Positions 49,505 to 58,075 of a stretch of DNA of 64,000 nt are shown here, piece by piece; the first letter of the stretch is position 1; each line of letters starts with the position of its first letter. The notes below the pieces were generated by a model. The model searched no databases and was not told the DNA's origin. It saw only the letters and a program-made list of their open reading frames with translations. Origin of the DNA: Chthonobacter rhizosphaerae (GTDB lineage Bacteria; Pseudomonadota; Alphaproteobacteria; Rhizobiales; Pleomorphomonadaceae); contig NZ_JACDIS010000005.1 of NCBI RefSeq assembly GCF_013839525.1, positions 336,701-400,700 of the forward strand, given 5' to 3'. Made by a program: the position numbers and the translations under genes.

Positions 49505-49858
49505 CGGCGGTCTCCATCGGCGGATATTCCGCGACCAAGTGGCCCCGGCAGCGGCTTGCCGCAAGGGTCGACGGATCTTCGGATTGTCCCGCAAGAGCAA
49601 AAACGATGCGGCGGACGCCAGCCGCTCGCGGGACCGCCTCGGCGACGGCGCGGCCGTCCGGGTGCGGTCAAGGGCGCGGCGGACCGGCGGTTCGACGCGG
49701 GGGCGGACCATAGGGGAAGGGCCGGAGGCGGTCAACACCGCGTCGCCACGATCCACCGCGATCGCCGGAGGGGGCGCGGGAGAGGGGCCGCGCGACGCCG
49801 AAGGCTCGACCCGCGCGGGTCGGATCCGCCCGGCCTCTCGCCCTCGTCCCGGACGCGC
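49505..49858. other. Intergenic region upstream of carA
   Basis: 354 bases between the stop of the ICMT-like gene and carA, on the same strand. No credible gene was seen. It should carry the carA promoter and possibly a leader, though I recognise no attenuator or PyrR-type hairpin. Confidence 0.5.
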
Positions 49859-50338
49859 TCAAGCGCGCCCGCGCGGGCCGAGCCAGCGCGGCGTGGACCG
49901 GGCGTAGGCGGCCCAGGCCTCGCCGAAGCGGGCGGCGAGGTGCCGCTCCTCCCTGAGAACGGCGAGGCGATGGGTGGCGTAGGCGGCGACCGGCGCGAGC
50001 GCGAGGAGCCAGACGGAGCCGACCGCGATGCCGCAGCCGGCGATGAGGGCCGCGTTGCCCACATAGATGGGGTTGCGCGAGAAGTGGAACGGGCCCGAGG
50101 TCACCAGCCGGTCGGCGGCCCGATGCGGCAGGATGTTGGTCTTCGCCCGCGCCATGGTGACCATGGCCCAGACGTCGACCGCAAGGGCCGCCGCCACCAG
50201 GGCGAGGCCGACGGCCGCCGGAACCGGAAGGCTCGTCGGCGCCAGGGCCTCCAGGGTCACGCCGGCGAACAGGGTGCCGAGGAGGATCATGGGCGGCCAG
50301 GGCAGCCGGTTCGGCCGGTCGGCGGGGGAGGTGTCCAT
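49859..50338 (-). CDS. Isoprenylcysteine methyltransferase-like membrane protein
   Basis: 159-residue membrane protein of the ICMT/phospholipid methyltransferase-like group. Several hydrophobic helices are followed by the conserved GPFHFSRNPIYVGNAALIAG, then EERHLAARFGEAWAAYARST with a final W-L. These are the SAM-binding features of the group (RNP-x-Y and E-x-x-L-x-x-x-F-G-x-x-Y). The substrate in bacteria is generally not known. In line upstream of carA. Confidence 0.85.
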   Translation of the reverse strand: MDTSPADRPNRLPWPPMILLGTLFAGVTLEALAPTSLPVPAAVGLALVAAALAVDVWAMVTMARAKTNILPHRAADRLVTSGPFHFSRNPIYVGNAALIAGCGIAVGSVWLLALAPVAAYATHRLAVLREERHLAARFGEAWAAYARSTPRWLGPRGRA

Positions 50339-50425
50339 GGCGGTCTCGCGGGATCGACGGGGCGCCGGCGGGCGCGTCCGGCGGCATTGAACGGCGGCGG
50401 GCCGCGAAACGCCAGCCCGTTCCGG

Positions 50426-50878
50426 TCAACTTTCCCAGTAGCCGATCAGGCGGCCCGCGACGATCGCGACCGTCCAGGCCAGGACGGAGACCGCCGCCGG
50501 CACAGCCGGCCGCCGTCGGCCGACCTCCATGAGATGCGCGGCGCCGGCGTTGAGGAGGCCGACGGCCACCGCGGCCAGTTTCACCTGGAACACCGTCATG
50601 GCGGCATACTGGGCGGCCTGCACGCTGAAGAGCAGCACGCCGGACACGGCCGCCACGGCCACTCCCGACGCCGCCACCCGCACGGCGGGCCCCGCCAGGG
50701 CGGCCTCGTCGATGCGGCCCCACGCGCCGAGGCGGCGGAGGTCCAGCACCAGGATCGCGCCGAACAGGGCCGCGAGGCCGAGCACGTGGACCACGTTGAC
50801 GAGCGGATAGGCCCACCAGGAGACCTTCAGGAAGCGGGCGACCGCCGTAGCCTCCAGGGCCGCCAGCAGAGCGTCCAC
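50426..50878 (-). CDS. DUF6644-like integral membrane protein
   Basis: 150-residue protein with about four hydrophobic helices (VARFLKVSWWAYPLVNVVHV, then LGLAALFGAILVLDLRRLGA). The N-terminal pattern of Trp/His in WWAYPLVNVVHVLG suggests the DUF6644/DUF2214 type of membrane protein. It starts 3 bases after the stop of the DUF6152-like gene, and these two families are commonly neighbours to my knowledge. Function is unknown. Confidence 0.7.
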   Translation of the reverse strand: MDALLAALEATAVARFLKVSWWAYPLVNVVHVLGLAALFGAILVLDLRRLGAWGRIDEAALAGPAVRVAASGVAVAAVSGVLLFSVQAAQYAAMTVFQVKLAAVAVGLLNAGAAHLMEVGRRRPAVPAAVSVLAWTVAIVAGRLIGYWES

Positions 50879-50881
50879 GGG

Positions 50882-51244
50882 TCAGTCCCGGTCCGGGTAG
50901 AGGTTGTGGACCGTACCGTCGATGGTGATGCGCTCGGCTTTCATCAGCCGTTGCGCCGGGTCGCTGGAGCGGTGGCCGCTGGCGGTCAGCTCGACGCCCG
51001 GCTTCAGCTTGTCGTCCGTGAGGCCGGCCTGCTCGTTCCGCCAGGGCTGGCCGACCTCCACGGTCCAGGCCTCGCCGTTCGCGTCCACGGTCAGAAGGCC
51101 GTGCGGATTGCCGAGACGGGCCTCGCGGATCGTGCCGGTGAGTTCGAAGTTTCCGTCCTCGGCCCATCGCCACCCGTGGTGGGCGAAGCCGATGCCGGCC
51201 GAAAGAGCGAAGATCAGGGCGGCGGCGGGAAGGGACGCGCGCAT
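50882..51244 (-). CDS. DUF6152-like secreted protein
   Basis: 120-residue exported protein: signal peptide (ASLPAAALIFALSAGIGFA) then HHGWRWAEDGNFELTGTIRE, a compact OB-like domain with NPHGLLTVDANGEAWTVEVG and the ending PAQRLMKAERITIDG. These match DUF6152, whose members begin with a His-His after the signal peptide. The gene forms a pair with the following DUF6644-like membrane gene. Function is unknown; a metal role has been guessed for the HH start. Confidence 0.8.
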   Translation of the reverse strand: MRASLPAAALIFALSAGIGFAHHGWRWAEDGNFELTGTIREARLGNPHGLLTVDANGEAWTVEVGQPWRNEQAGLTDDKLKPGVELTASGHRSSDPAQRLMKAERITIDGTVHNLYPDRD

Positions 51245-51280
51245 GATGAGCCTCGTGAGGTTGGGACCGCCGGGCGGTCC

Positions 51281-51835
51281 TCAGTCGATCAGGACCCGTC
51301 CCAGCACCTTCACCTCGCCTGCGGCCGTCCGTGAAATCACGATGAGTTCACCGGAAGCGGGGAAGATGCCGGTCAGCGCCGTGATGTTGACCTGATGGGT
51401 GACGAGCACGGCCTTCTCGTCGCCGAGGTCCGCGAGCCGCGCCTCGAGGGCCTCGGTCGCCAGGCCGGAGCGGCCGCGGTTGCCGAAGAAGGAGTCGAGG
51501 GCGGGCTCGTGCTCGACGGGGCCGACCGCGAGCCGCTCGGCCGTCTCGCGCGCCCGGCACCAGCCGCTGGTCAGCACCCTGGTGACCTCGACGCCCGCTT
51601 GGCGGATCGCCCGGCCGATGCGGCTCGCCTGCGCGCGCCCGGTCTCGTCGAGGTTGCGCTGGGTGGCGCAGTCGCCGAGCCGGAAGCCGGCCGGGTCGCC
51701 GGTCCCGGGCGCCCGGGCGTGCCGCATCAGGGCGTGCGCCCCCGGTTCCCGCAACGCCGCCCACACCGCCTCGTCCGCCCGCGCCGGGGCGGCCGCCAGG
51801 ACGACGAGCACGAAGGCCAGCATGGCGTGCGGCAT
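51281..51835 (-). CDS. Secreted histidine phosphatase-superfamily protein
   Basis: 184-residue phosphoglycerate-mutase-like phosphatase with a signal peptide (MLAFVLVVLAAAPARA). The catalytic His is in HALMRHARAPG (RHG variant RHA), followed by CATQRNLDETGRAQASRIGR. VLTSGWCRARETAERLA and the distal catalytic His in VLVTHQVNITALTG complete the site. Substrate unknown; periplasmic. It is the last chromosomal-type gene before the mobile region. Confidence 0.88.
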   Translation of the reverse strand: MPHAMLAFVLVVLAAAPARADEAVWAALREPGAHALMRHARAPGTGDPAGFRLGDCATQRNLDETGRAQASRIGRAIRQAGVEVTRVLTSGWCRARETAERLAVGPVEHEPALDSFFGNRGRSGLATEALEARLADLGDEKAVLVTHQVNITALTGIFPASGELIVISRTAAGEVKVLGRVLID

Positions 51836-52649
51836 GGACCGGTCTCTCCTCCGACGACGACGGTTTCGAAAGAAGAGATGGAAAGCGAGGGCCAGCCGTC
51901 CAGGGCGGAACCGTTCGCAGGACCGGAGCCGGTGGTGGTGCAGGCAGTCGGGCGCGAACCCGTCTCTGATGGCCTCATCCCTGTTTAACGGGAAAGAATA
52001 GGGAATCTCGTGGGAAAAGCAGGGATTGGCCCATTCCCTGGCACCCGATCTATAAAACTTTTCAGAAACATAAGTTGTGAATTCCCAGATTGCAGTAGCA
52101 GGGAATTGGATTTAGTGCAGCTCGAGTTGGATCAGCGGGAACAGGGACACTTGACGAAAGATATGGAAGTCGCGTAACGTTTGGTGCGATAAAGGTAACG
52201 GCAACGGAACTAAGGCTGTGTGCTTAAGTTCATGTTACCGGGTACCAGAGCAAGTTCTCCGGTCGAGAGCCTAGAGCAGGCTCTTATCTCATCGTCTGCT
52301 CCAAGTCGTGCAGCCGGTGGAACTCATCATCAGATCTGGGCCGAGGGCTCATGACCTGATGCGCCTTCTTGTTGGACAACGTCCGACGCCGGGCGCCTGC
52401 GAGGCAGTGACTCTGGTGGCCAGCCTAATGTCAGACCTGCGCGCGAGCCGCGCGGGACCGGCCCGCGACGAGTTCGTAGGCCGCGGCCGTTAAGCGTCCA
52501 CGAGATGGACCCTGAAACGGTCAGCGCGAAGTGCCAGGTAATGCGCGGTACCTCTCGCGATCCGGTCTGACCTCAACTCTCCCTGATCCTATGAATCGCC
52601 AGGTGCGAGCACGAGCGCTCGTGTCCGGCCTAACCTGAGTGAGGTCGTC
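51836..52649. other. Transition region, no gene recognised
   Basis: About 810 bases where composition falls markedly, especially 51980-52240, marking the change from core chromosome to mobile DNA. No tRNA, integrase or att repeat was recognised. Only short open frames occur (52308-52493), without family resemblance. Confidence 0.5.
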
Positions 52650-54057
52650 ATGACCAATCGCTATGAGCAATGGCGCACGAGCGCCGTACAGGTCCACCCG
52701 CGCAACGCTCGCACCCACTCCAAGAAGCAGATTGAAGAGATCGCAGGGAGCATCCGTCAGTTTGGTTTCAACGCCCCCCCTTCTGATCGACGAGGCCAAC
52801 GTGCTGCTTGCCGGCCACAGCCGCCTTGCCGCAGCAAAGCTTCTGGGGCTGAAGGAGGTCCCGGTTGTTGTCGTGCCGGGCCTCTCGGATGCAAAGAAGC
52901 GCGCCTACAGGCTCGCCGACAACAAGTTGGCCGAGCAGGCCGGTTGGGATCGCGAGATTCTGGCGCTTGAACTGCCGGAACTGCAGGGCCTGCTGGAGCT
53001 TGAGAGTCTTGAGCTTTCCCTGACCGGGTTCGCGCCCCCGGAGGTCGACGGCATCCTCTCTGATCATGAGGAGCACGCTGCCGATCCCGCCGACGCGGTA
53101 CCCTCGACCTCTTCCGACCAGCGCCCGATTAGCCGCCCTGGTGACCTCTGGCTTCTCAGCAAGCATCGCCTCCTGTGCGGTGATGTGCGGAGTCCTGAGG
53201 ACCTGGCGCGCCTTATGGATGGCCAGAAAGCCACGCTGGCGTTCCTCGACCCGCCCTACAATGTTCGAGTGGCAAGCATCGTCGGACGCGGGCGCACCAA
53301 GCACCAGGAGTTTGCGGTCGCGTCCGGTGAGCTCACGAAGGAGGGATTTACCGCCTTCCTGATGGAAGCCCTGACAGCTTGTGCCTCTGTTTCGCAAATA
53401 GGAGCCGTGCACTTCGTGTGCATGGACTGGAGGCACCTAGGAGAACTCCTCGCGGCCGGCGAGGTAGCTTACGGCGCGCTCCTCAACCTGGCGGTCTGGG
53501 CGAAATCCAATGCGGGCCAGGGCTCGTTCTACCGCTCCCAGCATGAGCTCATCTTCGTTTTTCGGGTCGGCGATGCTCCTCACGTCAACAACGTCGAGCT
53601 TGGCCGCTATGGGCGGTCGCGCTCGAACGTTTGGCGCTATGCCGGTGTGAATACCTTCCGCACGGGCCCCACCGACGAACTCACGGTGCACCCGACCGTG
53701 AAGCCCGTTGCGATGGTGGCGGACGCTATCAAGGACTGCACCACACGAGGCGCTGTGGTGCTCGACAGCTTCTGCGGCTCGGGCACTACGATCCTCGCAG
53801 CCGAGCGGGTCGGGCGGGTGGGGTACGGGCTTGAGATCGAGCCCCGCTACATCGATGCCGCAGTCCGCCGCTGGCAAGCCTTTACGGGCAAGGACGCCGT
53901 CCACGGCGAGCCAGGCGAGACCTTCAACGAGCATGAGAGAGCGCTGCGCACGGCAAAACATGTCTCCGTGAAACCGAGCCCGCGCAAGTGCGGCTTACCA
54001 AAGTCGGCCTCATCCTCCATCTCAGCCCGGGCCAAGCGGCCGCGGGCCTCTGCCTGA
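52650..54057 (+). pseudogene. ParB-like / adenine DNA methyltransferase, frameshifted
   Basis: A phage-type methylase with an N-terminal ParB-like nuclease domain. The first frame encodes MTNRYEQWRTSAVQVHPRN and continues to GSIRQFGFNAP. A run of seven Cs (52774-52780) then shifts the frame; the second frame resumes LLIDEANVLLAGHSRLAAAK. Removing one C restores a continuous protein of about 468 residues. The methylase half is complete: FLDPPYNVRVAS (DPPY, amino group target), SFCGSGTTILAAERVGRVGY (SAM binding). Either a recent frameshift or an assembly error. Confidence 0.85.
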
Positions 54058-54068
54058 GGAGGTCTCTA

Positions 54069-54194
54069 ATGTCGAAAACACCAAAATCTCTCCGGCCTGC
54101 CCAGACGGCGCGCAGCACCACCTCTTCAGCAAGGGCGGAACCAGCCGCGCCTTCGTACGATGTGGGCTATTGCAAGCCGCCAGAGCGGTGCTAG
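54069..54194 (+). pseudogene. DUF5681 protein, N-terminal remnant
   Basis: 41 codons from ATG 54069 encoding MSKTPKSLRPAQ and ending SYDVGYCKPPE, the N-terminal signature of phage DUF5681 proteins (usually followed by a GQSGNPKGRP stretch). Here it breaks off and joins terminase sequence. Located 11 bases after the methylase gene. Confidence 0.65.
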
Positions 54195-54532
54195 AACTCA
54201 AAGCGAACTACGGCGCAGGAACGTTGCTGATTGAGGAGTCACCAATCAGCAAGGGTTTGATCCAGAGCCTCCGCGAGCAGCATTTGAGCGTGACGAGCTA
54301 TCGTCCGGACACCGACAAACGGGCAAGGCTCATCGCGCAGTCTGATCTTTTTGCCGCCGGCTCAGTTCTGCTTCCGACGCGAGCGGGTTGGCTCGAAGCA
54401 TTCGAGGCGGAGCTGTTGGCGTTTCCAGGCCGGTATGACGATCAAGTCGATGCTCTGACGCAGGGGCTCGCCTGGGGGCGAAGGGTCCGGTCTTCCCGGA
54501 CCACTACACACGCTATTGGCGGCATGTATTAG
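54170..54532 (+). pseudogene. Phage terminase large subunit, C-terminal remnant
   Basis: 120 codons that match the end of the terminase nuclease domain: AVLELKANYGAGTLLIEESP, SKGLIQSLREQHLSV, LLAFPGRYDDQVDALTQGLA with the conserved DDQVDAL. The ATPase part is missing. The ATG at 54170 belongs to the DUF5681 remnant in another frame, so this is a deletion junction and not a real start. Together with the methylase this is what is left of a prophage packaging module. Confidence 0.75.
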
Positions 54533-54599
54533 CGGCCTCAGGAGTCGGATCGGGAGCCGCCTGCCTGCTTCTAATCCACAGAGGGAAGTACGCGTTTTT

Positions 54600-55059
54600 C
54601 TACCCATATGAGGTTGCTTGCGTCTCGACTTGCAACGCCTTGTCGCCGAGCAGTCGTTCGCGGTCTTCGAAGAGGTCGGATAGCGGTCGGCGCATCACCG
54701 GCGTGAGGTCATTCTCATTGTTGGCGATAGCGCCGGGCAGATCGGCTTTGAACTTGACTACGCCCTGGTGGATCGCATCACCGGACTCCAGGCAGAAGGC
54801 ACGCATCTGGCAGATCAGTCGCGTTCGGCTACCGACCAGCTGATCCCGAATTCGGTGAAGGGCCTGCAGGTCCGATTGCTCCGGCGTCTTCACCTCGACG
54901 AAGCGCATTGTGGGTCGGGTAGAAGGTCAGCAGCGTGTCGCGGCGGAACTTCAGTTTCTGAACGGGGCGCCCTTCCGTGTCGGTACCAACGACGTGGAAC
55001 AGGTTCTTCCCAAGGTCGATGCCGTAGACCGCGGCACCACGAGACTTGTTGCGCATCAT
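54600..55059 (-). mobile_element. IS110-family transposase remnant with internal deletion
   Basis: N-terminal part of an IS110-type DEDD transposase: GAAVYGIDLGKNLFHVVGTD, then KLKFRRDTLLTFYPTHN. At about 54915 sequence jumps, out of frame, to MRFVEVKTPEQSDLQALHRI and RTRLICQMRAFCLESG, skipping roughly 55 residues of the family (the MEACGGAHHW region with catalytic residues). It then ends at 54600 without the C-terminal transposase_20 domain. A GGAGG site precedes the ATG at 55059. Inactive. Confidence 0.8.
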
Positions 55060-55109
55060 GATCAGCTCCTCCGGTTTGCCCCCGCGGGTGCAGGGTGCGA
55101 CGGGAGGAC

Positions 55110-55992
55110 GGGGCGGGGCGGACCATCCCACTAAATCTGAGGCCTAGTCGCAAGCGCAAGCTTGTCGACACGGTGCGGGGTGAATGGGGCGTGTCGATCC
55201 GGCGAGCCTGCCGGGTCCTCGAACTCGACACGTCGACCTTTCATTACCGCTCGCGTCGGCCCCACCAGGCCCGCCTGAAGGCTCGCATCCGGGAGATCTG
55301 TGACACGCGCGTCCGCTACGGGTATAGGCGCGTGCAGGTCCTGCTCCAGCGCGAGGGATGGCAGGTGAACCACAAGAGAACGTACAAGCTCTACAGGGAT
55401 TTAGGCCTGCAGCTCCGGAACAAGGTCCCGAAGCGGCGAGTCAGAGCCAAGCTCCGCGACGACCGGAGGCCAGCAGTCCGTCCCAACGACGTCTGGGCCA
55501 TGGAAGCGCGCCCGCCTTCGGCTCCCTCCACGACCAGCTCGCCACCGGCCACAAGATCCGGGTGCTGGCCGTCGTCGACATCTACTCGCGCTTCTCGCCG
55601 GTGCTGGACGCATGCCTGACCTACCGCGGCGAGGACGTGGTCCGGACGCTCGACGAAGCCTGCCGGCGGGTAGGTTATCCGAAGACGATCCGCGTCGACC
55701 AGGGGTCGGAGTTCGTCTCGCGCGACCTCGACCTGTGGGCCTATGCCCACGGCGTCACCCTGGACTTCTCCCGGCCCGGGAAGCCGACCGACAACGCCAT
55801 CGCCGAAGCCTTCAACAGCCGATCCGGAGCGAGTGCATGAACGCGCAGTGGGTCATGACCCTTGCAGACGCACGCGAGAATTTGGTGGCTTGGCGCAGCT
55901 ACTACAACGAGGAACGCCCGCACGGGGCGATCGGGAACAAGGTCCCGATCTCATTGCGGAACCCCGGTGGCGCAGCCAGCCCGCCACCGTGA
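55110..55992 (+). mobile_element. IS3-family OrfB (integrase-core) pseudogene
   Basis: IS3-type OrfB reading in three frames. Segment 1 (to about 55506): KRKLVDTVRGEWGVSIRRAC, HTH_21-like VRYGYRRVQVLLQREGW, ending NDVWAME. About 11 extra bases then shift to segment 2: HDQLATGHKIRVLAVVDIYS, TIRVDQGSEFVSRDLDLWAY (second catalytic Asp). A one-base loss near 55827 shifts to segment 3: ECMNAQWVMTLADARENLVA, SYYNEERPHGAIGNKVPISL (final Glu). The DDE set is present, but the gene is broken. orfA of this copy is missing. Confidence 0.85.
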
Positions 55993-56058
55993 GGAAGGCA
56001 GGAAACCCTAACCTCCGGCGCTCCAATATTGGGGTTCGGACCACTCCGCAAGCCCCGG

Positions 56059-57084
56059 TCAGGGGTGTAGCCGGAGCAGCTGCGCGGCGTTGCCGCCGAG
56101 GATGCCTTCCCGCTGTTCCGGCGCCAACGCTTCCTGGCGGCCGACCGCCTCGACCGGGCGCTCCAGGCCCATGTCGAAGCAGTAGTCGCTGCCGAGGAGG
56201 ACGCGGTCCGGACCGACCAGGTCGATCAGATACTCCAACGCCGTGTCCGAGTGGGTGATGGTGTCGTAGAAGAAGCGGCGGAGGTAGCTCTCCGGGCCGG
56301 CGGCCATGTGGGCGAGTTCCGGGCGGACACGCCAGCCGTGTTGCAGCCGTCCGACCAGGAAGGGGAGGGCGCCGCCGCCGTGCGGCAGCACGAAGGATAG
56401 GCGGGGGAACCGGTCGAGGACGCCGCCGGCCATCAGCTTGGCCGCCGCCACCGCGGTGTCGAACGGATTGCCGAGCAGGTTCGCCAGGAAATAGGGCTTC
56501 AATCGGTCCTCCATGCCGAGCACTTTCAAAGGGTGCAGGAAGATCGGCAGGCCGCTGTCCTCAATGGCCGCAAAGACCGGGAAGAGCCGCTCGTCGGACA
56601 GGTCCATGTCGCCGATCGCGGTGCCCATGTAGACGCCCCGGATGCCCGGTGCCTGCCGCACGCGCTCCAGCTCGGCGAGGGCCTCGTCGGCGTGGTGGAC
56701 GGGGAGCATGGCCAGGCCGACGAGGCGGTTCGGGTAGCGCTCGTGGGCGGCGACCAGTTCATCGTTGAACACCGCCGACAGGCGCCGGGCGAGCGGGGCG
56801 TCGGCCCAGTAGACCATGGGCTGGGTGAGCGAGAGCGCCTGCATGTCGACGCCCTGGGCGTCCATGTCGGCGACGCGGAGGTCGATGTCGATGAAGCGGC
56901 GGGCGAGCGGGCCCGCGTGCAACGGCCCGGCGTCGATCACTGGGCCACGGGCATCGCGGCGCACGCATGCCCCGCAGCGGCAGCCTTCCGATTCCATGAG
57001 ATCAATGAAGCGCTCGGGATAGTAATGGGCGTGGATGTCGATCCGACGGACGGGCGTCTGGGGAGCTGCTGCTGGGAAGGTCAC
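56059..57084 (-). CDS. Amidohydrolase, aminocarboxymuconate-semialdehyde decarboxylase-like
   Basis: 341-residue TIM-barrel metal-dependent hydrolase/decarboxylase of the amidohydrolase_2 family. The metal motif is RRIDIHAHYYPERFID (HxH), with further landmarks IDLRVADMDAQGVDMQALS, FLHPLKVLGMEDRLKPYFLA, LSFVLPHGGGALPFLVGRL and DRVLLGSDYCFDMG. Cys pair CRCGAC near residue 36 is as in ACMSD-like enzymes. It is the first minus-strand gene of the accessory cluster, 43 bases downstream of the gntR gene. Substrate unknown, probably a carboxylated ring-cleavage or similar product. Confidence 0.88.
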   Translation of the reverse strand: MTFPAAAPQTPVRRIDIHAHYYPERFIDLMESEGCRCGACVRRDARGPVIDAGPLHAGPLARRFIDIDLRVADMDAQGVDMQALSLTQPMVYWADAPLARRLSAVFNDELVAAHERYPNRLVGLAMLPVHHADEALAELERVRQAPGIRGVYMGTAIGDMDLSDERLFPVFAAIEDSGLPIFLHPLKVLGMEDRLKPYFLANLLGNPFDTAVAAAKLMAGGVLDRFPRLSFVLPHGGGALPFLVGRLQHGWRVRPELAHMAAGPESYLRRFFYDTITHSDTALEYLIDLVGPDRVLLGSDYCFDMGLERPVEAVGRQEALAPEQREGILGGNAAQLLRLHP

Positions 57085-57127
57085 GACATGCCTTTGACTG
57101 ATAGGGGACGGGGCGCGGCCGGACGGG

Positions 57128-57841
57128 TCAGTCCGTCGCCGCGGAGGGCTTCAGGGCGGGCGCGGCCTCGCCGGCGCCGATGGCTCCGATCAGCGCGTCC
57201 GCGGTGTTCTGGAGGTGCTGCTCGATCATGGCCGCGGCGGCGGCCGAATCCCGCCTGGCGCAGGCCTCGTAAAGCTGCCAGTGCTCCAGCTGGGACTGCT
57301 CGCGGCCGCGGGTGCGCAGGTAGTAGCGCACGTAGCGCTCCACATTGCTGCGAAACTGGTCGATGGTCTCCACGAGGCGCGGCCAGTCGCTCGCCTCGTT
57401 GATGATGGTGTGGAACTCCCGGTTCTGCCGCATCCAGGGGTCGTCGACCCCGCCGAGGGTCACGCTGCGGTCCATCTTCTTGAGGATCGCCTGCATGGCC
57501 TTCAGGTGCGGCGCGGTCAGGTTGACGGCAGCGCGGGACACGGCCAGCCGTTCCAGCGCGATGCGGATGCCGAAGAGTTCGGTGATGGCCTCCGGGTCCA
57601 GCCGGGCGACCTCTACACCTCGGTAGGGGTAGACCACCACGAGGCCTTCGGTCTCCAGCTGCTTTAGGGCCTCGCGCACCGGCATGCGGCTGACGCCGAG
57701 CGACTGGGCGATCTCGTTCTGGTCGAGACGGGCCCCCGGTCCCAGGCGGCCATCGATGATCCCTGCCCGCAGCACGGCGAGGACGGCATCCTTGCGGCTG
57801 ACCGACCGGACAGCCGAGCGTTCCGCTTCCGTCAGATCCAT
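57128..57841 (-). CDS. GntR-family regulator, FCD type
   Basis: 237-residue regulator with an N-terminal winged helix (VLRAGIIDGRLGPGARLDQN, then EIAQSLGVSRMPVREALKQL) and the all-helical FCD ligand-binding domain (ELFGIRIALERLAVSRAAVN, then REFHTIINEASDWPRLVETI). FCD domains bind small organic acids, usually with a metal. It is divergent from the ABC importer and likely controls both directions through the palindrome at 57975-57986. Confidence 0.93.
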   Translation of the reverse strand: MDLTEAERSAVRSVSRKDAVLAVLRAGIIDGRLGPGARLDQNEIAQSLGVSRMPVREALKQLETEGLVVVYPYRGVEVARLDPEAITELFGIRIALERLAVSRAAVNLTAPHLKAMQAILKKMDRSVTLGGVDDPWMRQNREFHTIINEASDWPRLVETIDQFRSNVERYVRYYLRTRGREQSQLEHWQLYEACARRDSAAAAAMIEQHLQNTADALIGAIGAGEAAPALKPSAATD

Positions 57842-57974
57842 TCTCGTCTCCCCCTCCGCCTCTTGCGCGAGCCCTCGGCCCCTGTGCGACCCCTATCCGC
57901 ACCGGCCGTTCGCGCCATCTGCCCACGAGTGGGTCGTGCATACAATCGCGTCAACCCGCCTTGATATCTAGAAT

Positions 57975-57986
57975 CTAATATATTAG
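57975..57986. promoter_or_regulatory. Candidate GntR operator palindrome
   Basis: CTAATATATTAG is a perfect 12-bp palindrome in an AT-rich island between the divergent gntR and substrate-binding-protein genes, 134 bases before the gntR start and 90 bases before the importer. Confidence 0.45.
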
Positions 57987-58075
57987 TCCTGGAGGTACAA
58001 CGAGATTGATCGGCGCCCCTCGATCCCGAGGAGAAGCAGTCCGGCAGCCACACCAGACGAGATGGGAACAGACAG

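Noticed and set aside
46958..51334. Very long plus-strand open frame of 1458 codons
   Set aside because: It runs antisense across carA, the ICMT-like gene and others and shares only its first part with the MFS gene's neighbourhood. Its product is arginine/glycine/histidine-rich, typical of antisense frames in GC-rich DNA.
52308..52493. 61-codon frame before the methylase gene
   Set aside because: No family resemblance or ribosome site, in a degenerate region.
51836..52649. tRNA-type attachment site for the mobile region
   Set aside because: No cloverleaf, CCA-like end or flanking direct repeat could be recognised by eye.
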